Source: Lelliottia nimipressuralis (GTDB taxonomy: Bacteria; Pseudomonadota; Gammaproteobacteria; Enterobacterales; Enterobacteriaceae). Taken from it: a stretch of DNA of 64,000 nucleotides. How positions within the stretch are numbered: position 1 is the stretch's first letter; each line of letters starts with the position of its first letter. Positions 41,738 to 51,514 of this stretch are shown one piece after another. The stretch is from assembly GCF_004115925.1 (NCBI RefSeq), contig NZ_SDDX01000020.1:124001-188000 (forward strand), given 5' to 3'. Under the pieces are notes generated by a model. The model worked only from the letters and a program-made list of their open reading frames with translations. It was not told where the DNA came from and ran no database searches. Both the position numbers and the translations under genes were made by a program.

Positions 41738-42508
41738 TCACACTTTCTCTGAGTAGCCGCGGTTCAAAGCCCACAGCTCGGTGTATTTGTTGAAAGTATA
41801 CTGCGCATTCACCACCGCCAGTAGCCAGCCCTGTTTACCATCCAGCACACCTGCACGCAGTATCAGCGTTTTGAGAAACGCCCCCAGCGTGTGGGCGAAG
41901 ATTCCGGCAATCGAGGCTTTCTTGCCGCGCTGATGACGCTCATGCGCCCATGCGGTTGCGTAGCTGAGCTGTTTGCGCTGGAAGCTGGCAAAGTCCCGGC
42001 AGGTGAGATGACGTAAATCGCCTGACAGCGGGATGACCTTTGCGCTCGCGCACTCCAGCGATTCGTGCACCAGATTGCTGTTGTAATGGTAGCGCTCGCG
42101 CTCATACAGGCGCATCACGCGGTCTGGATACCAGCCGCTGTGGCGCATGAAACGACCAAGGAAATAGTTTTGGCGGGCGATACTGTAAACGGCGCCAGGC
42201 TGGGGCGCAGCCAGAACAGACAATAGGGATTGCTGAAGTTCCGGTGTGACGCGCTCGTCGGTATCGATCATCAGCACGTAGTCACCGGTGGCAAAAGATT
42301 GCGCGCGCTGGCGCTGAATGCCGTAACCCTGCCAGTCCGTATCGACAAAGACTTTCGCTCCCGCGGCGCGGGCGATTTCCGTGGTGTTGTCCTCGCTGCC
42401 TGAATCGAGGATGACAATCTCGTCGGCCCAGGCGACAGACGCCAGGCAGTCCGGAAGCAGGTCAGCGGCGTTTTTGGCGATCATTACGACCGACAGACGC
42501 GTCGACAT
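41738..42508 (-). CDS. waaE: LPS core glycosyltransferase WaaE (GT2)
   Basis: A 256-residue family 2 glycosyltransferase. The GT-A N-terminus [21 protein letters not shown], the DXD-like IDTDE and the long C-terminal amphipathic helices are seen. The family member in Klebsiella and Serratia adds the beta-1,4-glucose to heptose I of the LPS inner core. The start at 42508 (MSTRLS) overlaps the waaA stop by one base (TAATG). Position between waaA and coaD is that of Klebsiella/Enterobacter waaE (kdtX). Confidence 0.9.
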   Translation of the reverse strand: MSTRLSVVMIAKNAADLLPDCLASVAWADEIVILDSGSEDNTTEIARAAGAKVFVDTDWQGYGIQRQRAQSFATGDYVLMIDTDERVTPELQQSLLSVLAAPQPGAVYSIARQNYFLGRFMRHSGWYPDRVMRLYERERYHYNSNLVHESLECASAKVIPLSGDLRHLTCRDFASFQRKQLSYATAWAHERHQRGKKASIAGIFAHTLGAFLKTLILRAGVLDGKQGWLLAVVNAQYTFNKYTELWALNRGYSEKV

Positions 42509-43782
42509 TAGTGGCTCCGCTGAGGCAGATAAGGTTGCAGAAGTTGCAGCAGACGGGTCAAGGCACCCTGGTTCTGATGCAGCACTTCGACGGCATGGCG
42601 GCCATACCACAGGCGGTAATCTTCGTCGGTGAGCAGAGTAGAAACCTCTTTCACGACTGAATCCACATCCGTTACGGTAATCAAGCCGTCGGCTTGCTGC
42701 AATTTAGCGCAGATATCTTTGAAGTTAAAAATATGCGGGCCCATGAGCACCGGAATCGCGTGTGCGGCCGGCTCCAGCGGGTTGTGACCGCCGCGCTCCA
42801 CCAGGCTTCCGCCGACGAAGGCCAGATCGGCAATTCCGTACAGCAGCATCAGTTCGCCCATCGTATCGCCAATCACCACCTGAGTGCTGCCAGACGGGAT
42901 CTCACCGCTGCTGCGCAGGGTGAAGCTAAATCCTGCTTTCTGCACCATTTCACGTGCATCTTTGAAGCGCTCCGGATGGCGAGGGACCAGAATCAGCAGG
43001 AGGTCCGGGAATTTCGCCAGCAGCTGGCGATGGGCCTGCAGGATAATCTCTTCTTCGCCGTCGTGAGTACTGGTGGCAATCCACACCTGACGACGCGGCG
43101 CCCACTGGCGACGTAACGTGACTGCGCGGGCGGCGAGTTCCGGCGTGACGGAAATATCAAATTTCAGGCTGCCGGTGACAGCGAGCTGATTGCGCTTCAG
43201 TCCAAGGGAGATAAAGCGTGCGCCATCTTCTTCGTTTTGCGCGGCGATCAGCGTGATTTTTGACAGCAGGCGGCGCATAAAGCTGCCCAGCTTGCCGTAG
43301 CCCTTCGCCGAACGCTCCGACAGACGGGCGTTCGCCACGACCAGCGGAATTTTACGGGCATGCAGGGCGGAAATCATATTTGGCCACAGTTCAGTTTCCA
43401 TCACGATCACCAGCTTTGGACGCACGGTGTTGAGGAAGCGGTTCATGGCGCAGGGTAAATCATACGGCAGGTAGACGTGATGCACGTCTTTGCCGAAGGC
43501 CGACATGGCGCGCTCGGAGCCGGTCGGGGTCATCGTGGTGACGGTGATAGGCAATGACGGATAGCGGTGGCGCAGGGCGCGCACCAGCGGGATTGCCGCC
43601 AGCGTCTCACCGACGGATACGGAGTGCAGTAAAATACCGTCCGGGGCGACTTTATTGCGGCAATAGCCATAACGTTCAGCCCAGCGTTTTCGATACGCAG
43701 GCGCCTTACGGCTACGAAGCAGCAGTCGCAGCCACACCAGTGGCTGAATGAGGTAAAGCAGGGCGGTATACAACAATTCCAA
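42508..43782 (-). CDS. waaA: Kdo transferase WaaA
   Basis: A 424-residue GT30 enzyme that transfers two Kdo residues to lipid IVA, essential in most enterobacteria. An N-terminal membrane anchor (~1-22) and motifs [32 protein letters not shown] and [18 protein letters not shown] are visible. Length matches E. coli KdtA. It is the first gene of waaA-waaE-coaD; the 155 bp upstream contain the terminator of the next operon. Confidence 0.98.
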   Translation of the reverse strand: MELLYTALLYLIQPLVWLRLLLRSRKAPAYRKRWAERYGYCRNKVAPDGILLHSVSVGETLAAIPLVRALRHRYPSLPITVTTMTPTGSERAMSAFGKDVHHVYLPYDLPCAMNRFLNTVRPKLVIVMETELWPNMISALHARKIPLVVANARLSERSAKGYGKLGSFMRRLLSKITLIAAQNEEDGARFISLGLKRNQLAVTGSLKFDISVTPELAARAVTLRRQWAPRRQVWIATSTHDGEEEIILQAHRQLLAKFPDLLLILVPRHPERFKDAREMVQKAGFSFTLRSSGEIPSGSTQVVIGDTMGELMLLYGIADLAFVGGSLVERGGHNPLEPAAHAIPVLMGPHIFNFKDICAKLQQADGLITVTDVDSVVKEVSTLLTDEDYRLWYGRHAVEVLHQNQGALTRLLQLLQPYLPQRSH

Positions 43783-43892
43783 GCGATTATCCGTTTTTTA
43801 GTTTCGGCGGGCAAATTCTAAGCATTTAGGCGGTTTAAAGCTATCTCTTTGGCGTTTTTGCTCGTGCATTTGGCTGTGTTACGTTCATTTTC

Positions 43893-43925
43893 CCAAAAAA
43901 AAACGGGCAATTGCTTGCCCGTTTT
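43893..43925 (-). terminator. Terminator of the waaL-side operon
   Basis: An 8-bp perfect stem ACGGGCAA / TTGCCCGT with a 4-base loop is followed on the minus strand by ten Ts. It lies 13 bp after the PEtN transferase stop and separates that operon from waaA. Confidence 0.9.
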
Positions 43926-43937
43926 GTCTCTTGCGAA

Positions 43938-45584
43938 TTAACGCTCTGCTTCAGGGAGCGCATTCAGATGATAGGTCACCCGCTCCGACAGGCCGCGAAT
44001 ATCGCCGCCGGTGATAAAGAAGCTGTCGTCTTTCTGATTCGGGTTGCTCACCGAGTAGCCCAGCATTTTGTTGATCAGCGTCGCCACCTGGAAGTGGTTC
44101 AGCGGGATCTGCGGGCTAATCGCCTTCATGGAATAGGCCGGGTCGTTACTGAAATAGAGGAACGGCACCTGAGCGATCGGCATCTCAACGACGGAGTGAC
44201 CGAATAATCCGCCATCGCCCACGCGCTCCCCGTGATCCGAGGTGATAAATACCAGCACCGGCAGTTTGGATTTCGCCATGGTAGTACGAATTGCAGAGGC
44301 CAGCTCTTTATCGTACAAACGCACGGCGTCGTCGTACTCATTTTTCTTCTGCGCAACATCATCGTTCAGGCGCGGCGAAGAGAATTTGGCGAAGCCCTGA
44401 GGAATGTTGCGCTCGTAAGGAATATGCGGCGCGCGACTGTTAAGTACCATCAGGAAGGGTTTGTTCCAGTCCAGCGTCGCTTTTTCCACTGACGGTGTGA
44501 GCACAACATCTGCACCGACATCAGGAGCTGGGCGGATCTGCGTGTCTTCCCACAGATCAATATCGTGAATGCCGATCCAGTTACTCAGCCCCTCCAGACC
44601 TTGCGCGGAGATGAATGCGGTCTGATAACCTTGTTTCTTCGCATTGGCAAAGATATTAGTCGATTTTGATTTATACGCGCCGTAGTTATCTGGCTCGCGC
44701 AGGTTATTCACCAGCATCGGAATGGCGACGCGCGTCGAGACGGCGTTGGAGACGATCAGACGGCCAGACCCCTGATACTGCTGCATCAGCGCTTTCAGTT
44801 CCGGCGTGGTATCACGCTCGTAACCCAGCGCGCTAACGTGGTGCGGGTTCAGGCTCTCGCCAATCGCCAGAATGATGGAGTATTTGCCCGCCTGGGTGCC
44901 TTCTGCCGGTGTAACCTGGTACGGCTCATAATGGGTGACGCTCTGGTTTTCACCGGAAAGGGCTTCCGGTATCAGGCGTATGGCGCTGAAGCTCATGGCA
45001 GACAGGCCATTACGCAGCAGAGAGTGGCGGAGATCCGGGTTGAATTTATACATCTGCCCGTCGATCGCTTTGTAGAACTGGCCCGCGAACATCACCACGA
45101 TAGCCAGCAGGCATGGCATTGCCAGCCATTTATGCCACTGCGGTGCCATCCGGCGGGTAAAGACCAGAGCAAACACAACCGCCACGATCATGATGGCAAA
45201 ATAGATGCCCAGCGAGCCGAGGCTGTCAGTGATCCCGCTGGCGATATCTTTCGTTTCAACGAACGCCAGCCAAACTTCGCTTGGGCCATAGAATTGACCG
45301 TAAAACTGGTAATAGACCGCTTCTGAGATCTGCACGATAAACGTCACCGCCAGCAGCAGGCGCGTGAGGAAGAATCGAGCGCTCACCGCCGCTAACAGCG
45401 AAATGATCAGATATAGCGAGATATCCCCGGCTTTGGGTTGGTAAACGTGGTCTTTTAACAGAATGATGATTTCGGAAAGCGAAAACAGCACCAGGAAAGC
45501 CAGCGTCAACACCAGCGTGCGCAGGAGATTGCGGCGCGGTGTGAGTGATGATTGTGTAGATGTTTTAAACATGTTCAGACTCAA
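43938..45584 (-). CDS. Sulfatase-fold phosphoethanolamine transferase of the LPS core locus
   Basis: A 548-residue inner-membrane enzyme with about five N-terminal helices (~20-175) and a periplasmic sulfatase/PEtN-transferase domain: GESLNPHHVSALGYERDTTP, a candidate nucleophile threonine in AVSTRVAIPM, and TSDHGERVGDGGLFGH. A similar gene sits in the Klebsiella core locus. It probably decorates a core sugar with PEtN; the acceptor is not known. It starts seven bases before the stop-side neighbour (45591) and belongs to the minus-strand block with two glycosyltransferases and perhaps waaL. Confidence 0.85.
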   Translation of the reverse strand: MSLNMFKTSTQSSLTPRRNLLRTLVLTLAFLVLFSLSEIIILLKDHVYQPKAGDISLYLIISLLAAVSARFFLTRLLLAVTFIVQISEAVYYQFYGQFYGPSEVWLAFVETKDIASGITDSLGSLGIYFAIMIVAVVFALVFTRRMAPQWHKWLAMPCLLAIVVMFAGQFYKAIDGQMYKFNPDLRHSLLRNGLSAMSFSAIRLIPEALSGENQSVTHYEPYQVTPAEGTQAGKYSIILAIGESLNPHHVSALGYERDTTPELKALMQQYQGSGRLIVSNAVSTRVAIPMLVNNLREPDNYGAYKSKSTNIFANAKKQGYQTAFISAQGLEGLSNWIGIHDIDLWEDTQIRPAPDVGADVVLTPSVEKATLDWNKPFLMVLNSRAPHIPYERNIPQGFAKFSSPRLNDDVAQKKNEYDDAVRLYDKELASAIRTTMAKSKLPVLVFITSDHGERVGDGGLFGHSVVEMPIAQVPFLYFSNDPAYSMKAISPQIPLNHFQVATLINKMLGYSVSNPNQKDDSFFITGGDIRGLSERVTYHLNALPEAER

Positions 45585-45590
45585 TCTAAC

Positions 45591-46562
45591 TCAGAACTTT
45601 TTAGTCAGCGGACGAATGGCTTTACCAAATCCAAAGCGCAGTGCGCGAACCAGTGTGGGGCGATTGTGCAATCCTTTACGCCAGATATCCTCAAACAGGG
45701 CATACCAGCGGGCGGCAACCGCTTCGCGGGAATAGACCTGCAGACGTTTATCACCCTGTTCACGCATCTGACGATACAGCTCAGGAGAATTTTTTAAGCG
45801 CATAATGGCCTCGAACGCTTCGTCCGGGGTTTTAGCGATCAGGTAGTCCAGTTCAGACTCACGGATAGCGCGGTAAGAGGGCTCGTCGTCACAGACCATG
45901 ACCGTTTTACCCAGCCAGTTGTTGATAAGCTTACTGGCAGGTTTGCGGGCGAGTTTGTGATCGTGCGATTTGCGGAAACTGATGCACACATCCACATCTT
46001 GGTAGTTCGTCCAGTTATCGAATGAAATGCGCAGTTCGATACCCTGTTCCGCCAGACGCTGTTTGAAATTGCCTTCGCGATATGCCTCCGGGAAACTGTC
46101 GACGCGACCAAAGAAGGCCACGGTTTTGACGGTTTCATCCGTGCGTTCGCGAGGTTTTACACCGGGCTGTGGCCAGTACGGTACGAAAATACGATTGCTG
46201 TGACCATCGACTTCAGGGTTCTGATCCACCACGACATCAGCACCTATGACCGGCGGACGGTCGGCACGCGCTACCACGGTCACACCGCGCCACGGTTTTA
46301 CGCGTGAGCCAAAGTCATCGTTATGCATCAGGTTGATGGCATCTGCCCGACACTCTGAGCCAAACGAGCACTCAATGTCATCGCCGTAATAGTGTTTCAG
46401 CGCCAGCGTCGTCTGGAAAGTCCATCCGCCGCGGCCACCACAATAAAAACGCTCAGGGATGCTGTCCGGGTTTACGCGGTTATCCAGCAATGTCTGGAAA
46501 TCTGCGTAATTTTTAGCAATAAAATCAGCGCGGGAGACCGCGTGTAGTTTGAGTTTGCTCAT
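45591..46562 (-). CDS. Putative LPS core glycosyltransferase
   Basis: A 323-residue cytoplasmic protein without membrane segments. The C-terminal half resembles GT1/GT4-like donor-binding folds (KTVMVCDDEPSYRAIRESELDYLIAKTPDEAFEAIMRLKNS), while the N-terminal half is unfamiliar (FYCGGRGGWTFQTTLALKHYYGDD). The location in the core block, eight bases after the GT2 gene, supports transfer of an outer-core sugar. Sugar and linkage cannot be told. It may correspond to one of the wab genes of related genera. Confidence 0.65.
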   Translation of the reverse strand: MSKLKLHAVSRADFIAKNYADFQTLLDNRVNPDSIPERFYCGGRGGWTFQTTLALKHYYGDDIECSFGSECRADAINLMHNDDFGSRVKPWRGVTVVARADRPPVIGADVVVDQNPEVDGHSNRIFVPYWPQPGVKPRERTDETVKTVAFFGRVDSFPEAYREGNFKQRLAEQGIELRISFDNWTNYQDVDVCISFRKSHDHKLARKPASKLINNWLGKTVMVCDDEPSYRAIRESELDYLIAKTPDEAFEAIMRLKNSPELYRQMREQGDKRLQVYSREAVAARWYALFEDIWRKGLHNRPTLVRALRFGFGKAIRPLTKKF

Positions 46563-46570
46563 AATGTCCG

Positions 46571-47554
46571 TTAGCCGAGGATTTTCTTAAGACGGAAGTA
46601 GCGACGTCCCAGACGCCAGCGTTGACGCAAGCCGCGCGCGTTTTTCCAGATCATTGACCAGATACCGCGATCGAACAGCTCCTGGGTGATCTCGCGCTTT
46701 TTCGCCTTGTCTGCGATATTGTTAATACTGTGCAGAATGCCCAAACCTTCTTTGGCGATTTGCCAGTGGCAGGACGGGACGCGCTTAACCTGTTCTGGAT
46801 GGCGCTGATTAATCGCCTCCAGCATCTCCAGTATTTTCATGTAATGGCGAGATGATCGCATCCGCGTATCGTCGGTGCCCGGCGTATGGGAAACCGACGC
46901 TGAGTGAATCAGATAATCGTAAAAGACTTCATCCACATACTGAACGCGTTTGGCGGTCAGCAGCACTTCCGTGGTCCACGGAATATCCTGATGGCGCAGA
47001 CCGTGCTCGAAGGTAAACCCTTGCTCTTTGATAAAGGCATGGCGATAGATATTCAGCCAGGTGACGTGCAGGAATTTACGCGATTCCAGCGCCATTTGTA
47101 GCCATGTAGGGCCATCGAGAACGCCCGTGGATGCGAGCTTATCAGATGGAAAAATCTTCTTCGACGGGCGACCATCATCGTAAATGTAGGTGCCGTTACA
47201 GGTGGCAACGTCGAGGTTTCCAGTAAAGGCGAGCTCCAGCAGTCGCGGGTACATGCCCGGATAGATTACATCGTCGATATCCGGGAAAGCGACATACTCG
47301 CCTTTCGCGACCGCAAGACCGGTATTACGGGCGGCAGAGACGCCGCCGTTGGGCTGATCGATGACCTGAAAATCGCTAAATTCACTGGCGTAGCGCGCGA
47401 TAATGTCCGCAGAATTGTCAGTGGAGCCGTCATTCACCACGATCAACTCCAGGTTTTCCAGATTCTGTTTCTTAATGCTGTCAAAAAAAGCGCTCAGAAA
47501 AGATTCACCATTATATACGGCGACAATGAGGCTTAATTGAGGCGTTCCAGACAT
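46571..47554 (-). CDS. Family 2 glycosyltransferase of the LPS core
   Basis: A 327-residue GT2 enzyme: LSLIVAVYNGESFLSAFFDSI, VNDGSTDNSADII, and a DXD-like IDDVIYPGMYP (~95-105) mark the GT-A fold. The C-terminal ~90 residues are basic and probably contact the inner membrane. It is the first gene of the glycosyltransferase-PEtN transferase run on the minus strand and lies 146 bp after waaL. Donor sugar and acceptor are unknown. Confidence 0.8.
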   Translation of the reverse strand: MSGTPQLSLIVAVYNGESFLSAFFDSIKKQNLENLELIVVNDGSTDNSADIIARYASEFSDFQVIDQPNGGVSAARNTGLAVAKGEYVAFPDIDDVIYPGMYPRLLELAFTGNLDVATCNGTYIYDDGRPSKKIFPSDKLASTGVLDGPTWLQMALESRKFLHVTWLNIYRHAFIKEQGFTFEHGLRHQDIPWTTEVLLTAKRVQYVDEVFYDYLIHSASVSHTPGTDDTRMRSSRHYMKILEMLEAINQRHPEQVKRVPSCHWQIAKEGLGILHSINNIADKAKKREITQELFDRGIWSMIWKNARGLRQRWRLGRRYFRLKKILG

Positions 47555-47700
47555 GCTTACTCCGTATTATTCTGCGGTGCTGCAGCGATCAGCGTATTCA
47601 ACCGTAACGTGCGATGGCAATTCGACAGCCTACAGGCTAAAGAGTTCGGGTGGAAATACGTGCACCAGTGCGGACTGGCACTGGCGCACGGTATTTGTAC

Positions 47701-49071
47701 TCAGGAGAGGGGCTCGGTGCCTTTAGTCGTACGCAGTGCGCACATCCCGATAAGCAGCCCAGTCAAGAGTAGATACTGCTCCAGATAGTGGTCTTTCAGG
47801 TTGTGATCGACCATGGTTCGGGAGAAGAAACCGATAGTGAACAGCAGCAAGAACATCCCGACCATAGTATTGCCATGACGGAACTCACGCCAGCCAACGT
47901 ACCAGCAGCCCGCCAGCAAAATCAGCCAGCCCGCAATCCCGGCAATCCCGTTCTGGATGCCGAATTCAATCAGGCCGTAGTGGCTGTGAGGAATGTTAAT
48001 GCGGTTGTCCTGGGTATCGCGGCGCAGCACGTAGCGGAACGCTTCTTTGCGCGGCCCCATCCCTGCGGGATGTTCTGCAATCAGTTTCCAGCCCTGATGG
48101 AAGAAACTGGCGCGGCAACCATTGGAATGATCCATTGGGCGGCCCAGCTCGTTACGTGGGACGGTCCCGTTCGTCTTGTTGTAGCAGAAACTGGTGAAGG
48201 GAGCGTTCCAGCCAGTGATTGCATCAGTTTCCAGACTTTGCCAGCGAGGATCGGTTTTCCAGGATGCATAGCCCAATAAGGCCGAGGAGGCGACAATGAT
48301 GCCTAAAATCCCCGCAGTGAGTATCACCCGACTACGACGCATGCTGTGCAGGCTCAGCAGGACAAAGGTCGAAAAGAGACTGCCGACCAGGCCGATAGTG
48401 CCCCAGCGCGTATCAACCAGCGCTGTGCAGATCAGGTTGCAGACCAGCATGAAGGCCAGGAACGGCGTTTTCAGGCGTAAAAAACGCTGATGCAGTAAGC
48501 CGCGCGCTAACAGTTCGGCAATCAGGAATCCAGTGATCATATTCACCTGGAAACTCATACGCGTGCGGTTGTATACAATCCGCGTTTCGCCCCAATGGAT
48601 CACACCGTCGCGCCAGTAGAGCCAGAGTGTATCCAGTAAATGAATACAGACTACGCCCCAGAAAAAGAGAACGATCAGCGTGAAATAGCGGGCGGCTGAA
48701 ATAGAAGGATACTGGGTTTGAATGGCCGGGATTAACACAAGGCCTGCGCAGAAAAGTAATACCGGGCGCAACCATTGTCCATCCCACGTCGACACCATCT
48801 CTTTAATATCAGGCGCGACAAAAAAGCCGTTAATCAAGACATAGAACGTTAATACCCATATCGCGATGAGAACGAACTTGATTTTGCTGACGTCAAGGTT
48901 TTTCTTCGCCGAGCTTGAGCTAAAAAAGAGACCCAGGGTCACAGCGATGATGGGATAGATCAGGCCATTGCGGTGAAAAGGAAGCTGGTCATTCGGGATT
49001 GGCCAGACAAAACACAAAGCCAGTACAGCCGGTACTAAAAGGCCCGTCAGGATGTTGCGAATATTTGTCAT
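47701..49071 (-). CDS. waaL: O-antigen ligase family protein
   Basis: A 456-residue integral membrane protein with about 11-12 hydrophobic segments and a large periplasmic loop (~270-365). The Wzy_C/WaaL-type motif near the loop end has a conserved histidine (NIPHSHYGLIEFG), and arginines in RVRMS/RYVLRRD-like surroundings. It should ligate O-antigen from undecaprenyl diphosphate to the lipid A-core. WaaL sequences diverge strongly, so the assignment rests on topology, motif and location. It is divergent from the WabH-like gene with a 251-bp shared upstream region. Confidence 0.85.
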   Translation of the reverse strand: MTNIRNILTGLLVPAVLALCFVWPIPNDQLPFHRNGLIYPIIAVTLGLFFSSSSAKKNLDVSKIKFVLIAIWVLTFYVLINGFFVAPDIKEMVSTWDGQWLRPVLLFCAGLVLIPAIQTQYPSISAARYFTLIVLFFWGVVCIHLLDTLWLYWRDGVIHWGETRIVYNRTRMSFQVNMITGFLIAELLARGLLHQRFLRLKTPFLAFMLVCNLICTALVDTRWGTIGLVGSLFSTFVLLSLHSMRRSRVILTAGILGIIVASSALLGYASWKTDPRWQSLETDAITGWNAPFTSFCYNKTNGTVPRNELGRPMDHSNGCRASFFHQGWKLIAEHPAGMGPRKEAFRYVLRRDTQDNRINIPHSHYGLIEFGIQNGIAGIAGWLILLAGCWYVGWREFRHGNTMVGMFLLLFTIGFFSRTMVDHNLKDHYLEQYLLLTGLLIGMCALRTTKGTEPLS

Positions 49072-49322
49072 ATTTATGGTACTGGTTAAGGATTTAGGCT
49101 TTTATACCGGTTAGTTAACAATGCTATACGATAATTCCACGGATATCCGATGGGAATAAAAGCGTGGGAAAAGTACCACAAATACCTTAACTACAGAAGG
49201 ACTATGTTTGTAAGCAAGAATAATCCGTGATTTCCCGCGTAATGCTGACTTTGTGCATTCCGTTGCCGGCAATGTATATAATGCCCGTATGAGTCCGGTT
49301 ACAGCCCAAACACAGGAAATGT

Positions 49323-50423
49323 ATGCATATTGTTCACACTGAAGCAGATGGTGGCAAAGGCGGGCAGCCGCTGCGCATTATCAATGAATCATTAGGGCTT
49401 ATTCATCGCGGCCATCAGGTGACCATTCTCTGCCCGGAAACGGCGCCGCTGCACGCCTTGGCCCGTGAAGCTGGGCTGACGGTAGTGACGATGCCGCTGA
49501 AGCGCAAAAATTTCAAAAATCTGCAGTTGCTGCGTCGTTGGTTAAAAGACAACCGAAAATCTATAGATGTCATCAATAGTCACAATTCTGCGGATACCTG
49601 GCTGGTGGCGCTCGCCAACCTGACTCTCTCGAATCCCGTCCCGCTGGTACGTACTCGCCATGCATCGGGTGTTCCACGTAACAACTGGACGACCCGCTGG
49701 CTGTTTCGCAAAGCCTGCGCCCATATTGTGACCACGGGCGAGGCGCTTCGCCATCAGGTGGCTGATATTGGTGTGCCGATGGCACAGAGCACGTCGGTGC
49801 CCAGTGGGGTAGATACTCAGCGTTTTCATCCTGCTGATAAACAGCAGGCCCGTGAGCACTGCGGTTTGACGCAGGATGATTTCTGGCTCGGTGTGGTCTC
49901 GCATCTGCGCCCGAACAAAGGCCACAGCGTGTTGCTGCGCGCTCTGGCGAAGATTGATAACCCGCGTATTAAACTGGCGATCGTCGGTGAGGGGCCACAC
50001 AAGGCGACGCTGGAGCAGGAAATCACCGCGTTGGGGTTGCAGCAGCGCGTGCTCATGGCCGGGCATCGTAGCGATCCGGAGCGCTGGTTCCCGGCGTTTG
50101 ATATCGCCCTTAGCCCATCGCACGATATGGAAGGGGTACCGCAGGGGGTATTGCAGTCGCTGGCCTCACGTATCGCGACCATAGCCACCGATGCGGGTGG
50201 TACAGCGGATGCGGTGATCGACGGCAAAACGGGATTATTGATTGCTCAGCGTGATGAGTCTGCACTGCAAGGGGCGATTGAGAAACTGTATAACGACGCG
50301 CCTCTTCGCGAGACGCTGGCGCAGCAGGGATATGACTACCTGTGCGCCCATTTTACGCGCGAATGCATGCTGGATGCGATGGAGAAGGTTTTTTCCGATG
50401 CCGCTCAGCGCAGCAAATCGTGA
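49323..50423 (+). CDS. GT4 glycosyltransferase, WabH-like
   Basis: A 366-residue GT-B enzyme: an N-terminal acceptor lobe starting HIVHTEADGGKGGQPLRI, and the donor lobe with LGVVSHLRPNKGHSVLL, GEGPHKATLEQEI and SHDMEGVPQGVLQSLA (the E-x7-E region). It resembles WabH of Klebsiella, which adds N-acetylglucosamine/glucosamine to galacturonic acid; this assignment is tentative. AGGAAA precedes the ATG and TATAAT (49277-49282) is a likely -10. It is the only core gene on the plus strand, and its 3' end overlaps the convergent WabG-like gene by 19 bases. Confidence 0.75.
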   Translation: MHIVHTEADGGKGGQPLRIINESLGLIHRGHQVTILCPETAPLHALAREAGLTVVTMPLKRKNFKNLQLLRRWLKDNRKSIDVINSHNSADTWLVALANLTLSNPVPLVRTRHASGVPRNNWTTRWLFRKACAHIVTTGEALRHQVADIGVPMAQSTSVPSGVDTQRFHPADKQQAREHCGLTQDDFWLGVVSHLRPNKGHSVLLRALAKIDNPRIKLAIVGEGPHKATLEQEITALGLQQRVLMAGHRSDPERWFPAFDIALSPSHDMEGVPQGVLQSLASRIATIATDAGGTADAVIDGKTGLLIAQRDESALQGAIEKLYNDAPLRETLAQQGYDYLCAHFTRECMLDAMEKVFSDAAQRSKS

Positions 50424-51514
50424 TAAAGCGACTGTAGCTCTTTCGCCATTCTCTCAAGAGTGTAGGGTTCAGCAGTGGCGCGCGCCGCTGCTGAATAGTC
50501 CCGCCCGAGTTCTCGCCCTTTAAGCCATTCGCCGACGACCTGCTGATAGCCGTTACTGTCGAGGGCATCACGTACCCAGCCGTTAACGCCTTCTTCGATC
50601 CACTCTGCCGCACCGCAGCCGTGGCTGGTTATCAGCGGCAGGCCGCAGGCCAGCGCTTCGACGCAGACGTTCGGGAAAGGATCGTAAAGGGTCGGCAGGA
50701 TCAGCGCATCGGCGGTGCCGTACACCTGGCGAACATCGGCAACCGGTCCCAGAAAACGTACGCGGGAAGCCACGCCAAGAGTCTGGGCTAGCTTTTCGAA
50801 TTTACGGGCATGTTTATCGCGCCCGGCGAGCACCAGCCAGACGTCAGGATGCGGCGCAATGGCCCGCAGGGCAGTAGCCACCCCTTTGCGACTGAAGCCG
50901 GACCCGACATACGCCAGCACCGGGGCATGGCGCGGAATGCCCCACGCATCACGCTGGGACAGCGCGCGCACGTCGGGCGAGAAATGTTGGGTATCGACGC
51001 CGTTATAAATCACCGTCAATTTATCGTCCGGCAGCGCAAAGCGGCGAGCAATATCGTCGCGCACCATCTTCGAGTTGCAGATCACTTTGCGCAGCTGCGG
51101 ATGGGTAAACATCTGCGTTTCTGCCTGCAAAATATAGCGATGATAGCGGCTCAGGGACTGCGCCCAGCGCGCCAGCGGCGACAAAATGCGACTGTATTGC
51201 TCAAGCCAGGTGGCGTGAACACCATCGCCCGCGCGGAAAATCGTCGCGCCCGGAATGCGCTCATGGCTTTGCACGATATCGAATTGCGCAAACTGCGCGG
51301 CGGCAGCGTCAGCAAAGCCGGATTCGCGGGTCAGACGGTTACGAAACGGCGGGTTTACCGTCAGCGTGTTCCAGCCGGCAGCGTCTTCCCACTGGCGGGC
51401 AATCAGCGTCACATCCAGCGCCGTATCCTGCGCCAGGACGTTCAGCGCGCGGGAGACAAAGCGCTCCGCGCCGCCGTTGGGGTTATAGGTTTGTCGGACG
51501 ATCGCCAGTTTCAT
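50405..51514 (-). CDS. GT4 glycosyltransferase, WaaG/WabG-like
   Basis: A 369-residue GT-B enzyme of the WaaG/WabG group. Seen: MKLAIVRQTYNPNGGAERFVSRAL, QSHERIPGATIFRAGDGVH, AYVGSGFSRKGVATALRA and the donor-site motif PTLYDPFPNVCVEALACGLP. E. coli WaaG adds glucose to heptose II; Klebsiella WabG adds galacturonic acid. Given the Klebsiella-like locus, a WabG role is more likely. It starts inside the end of the waaQ-like gene (four-base overlap) and ends the hldD-waaF-waaC-waaQ operon. Confidence 0.8.
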   Translation of the reverse strand: MKLAIVRQTYNPNGGAERFVSRALNVLAQDTALDVTLIARQWEDAAGWNTLTVNPPFRNRLTRESGFADAAAAQFAQFDIVQSHERIPGATIFRAGDGVHATWLEQYSRILSPLARWAQSLSRYHRYILQAETQMFTHPQLRKVICNSKMVRDDIARRFALPDDKLTVIYNGVDTQHFSPDVRALSQRDAWGIPRHAPVLAYVGSGFSRKGVATALRAIAPHPDVWLVLAGRDKHARKFEKLAQTLGVASRVRFLGPVADVRQVYGTADALILPTLYDPFPNVCVEALACGLPLITSHGCGAAEWIEEGVNGWVRDALDSNGYQQVVGEWLKGRELGRDYSAAARATAEPYTLERMAKELQSLYHDLLR

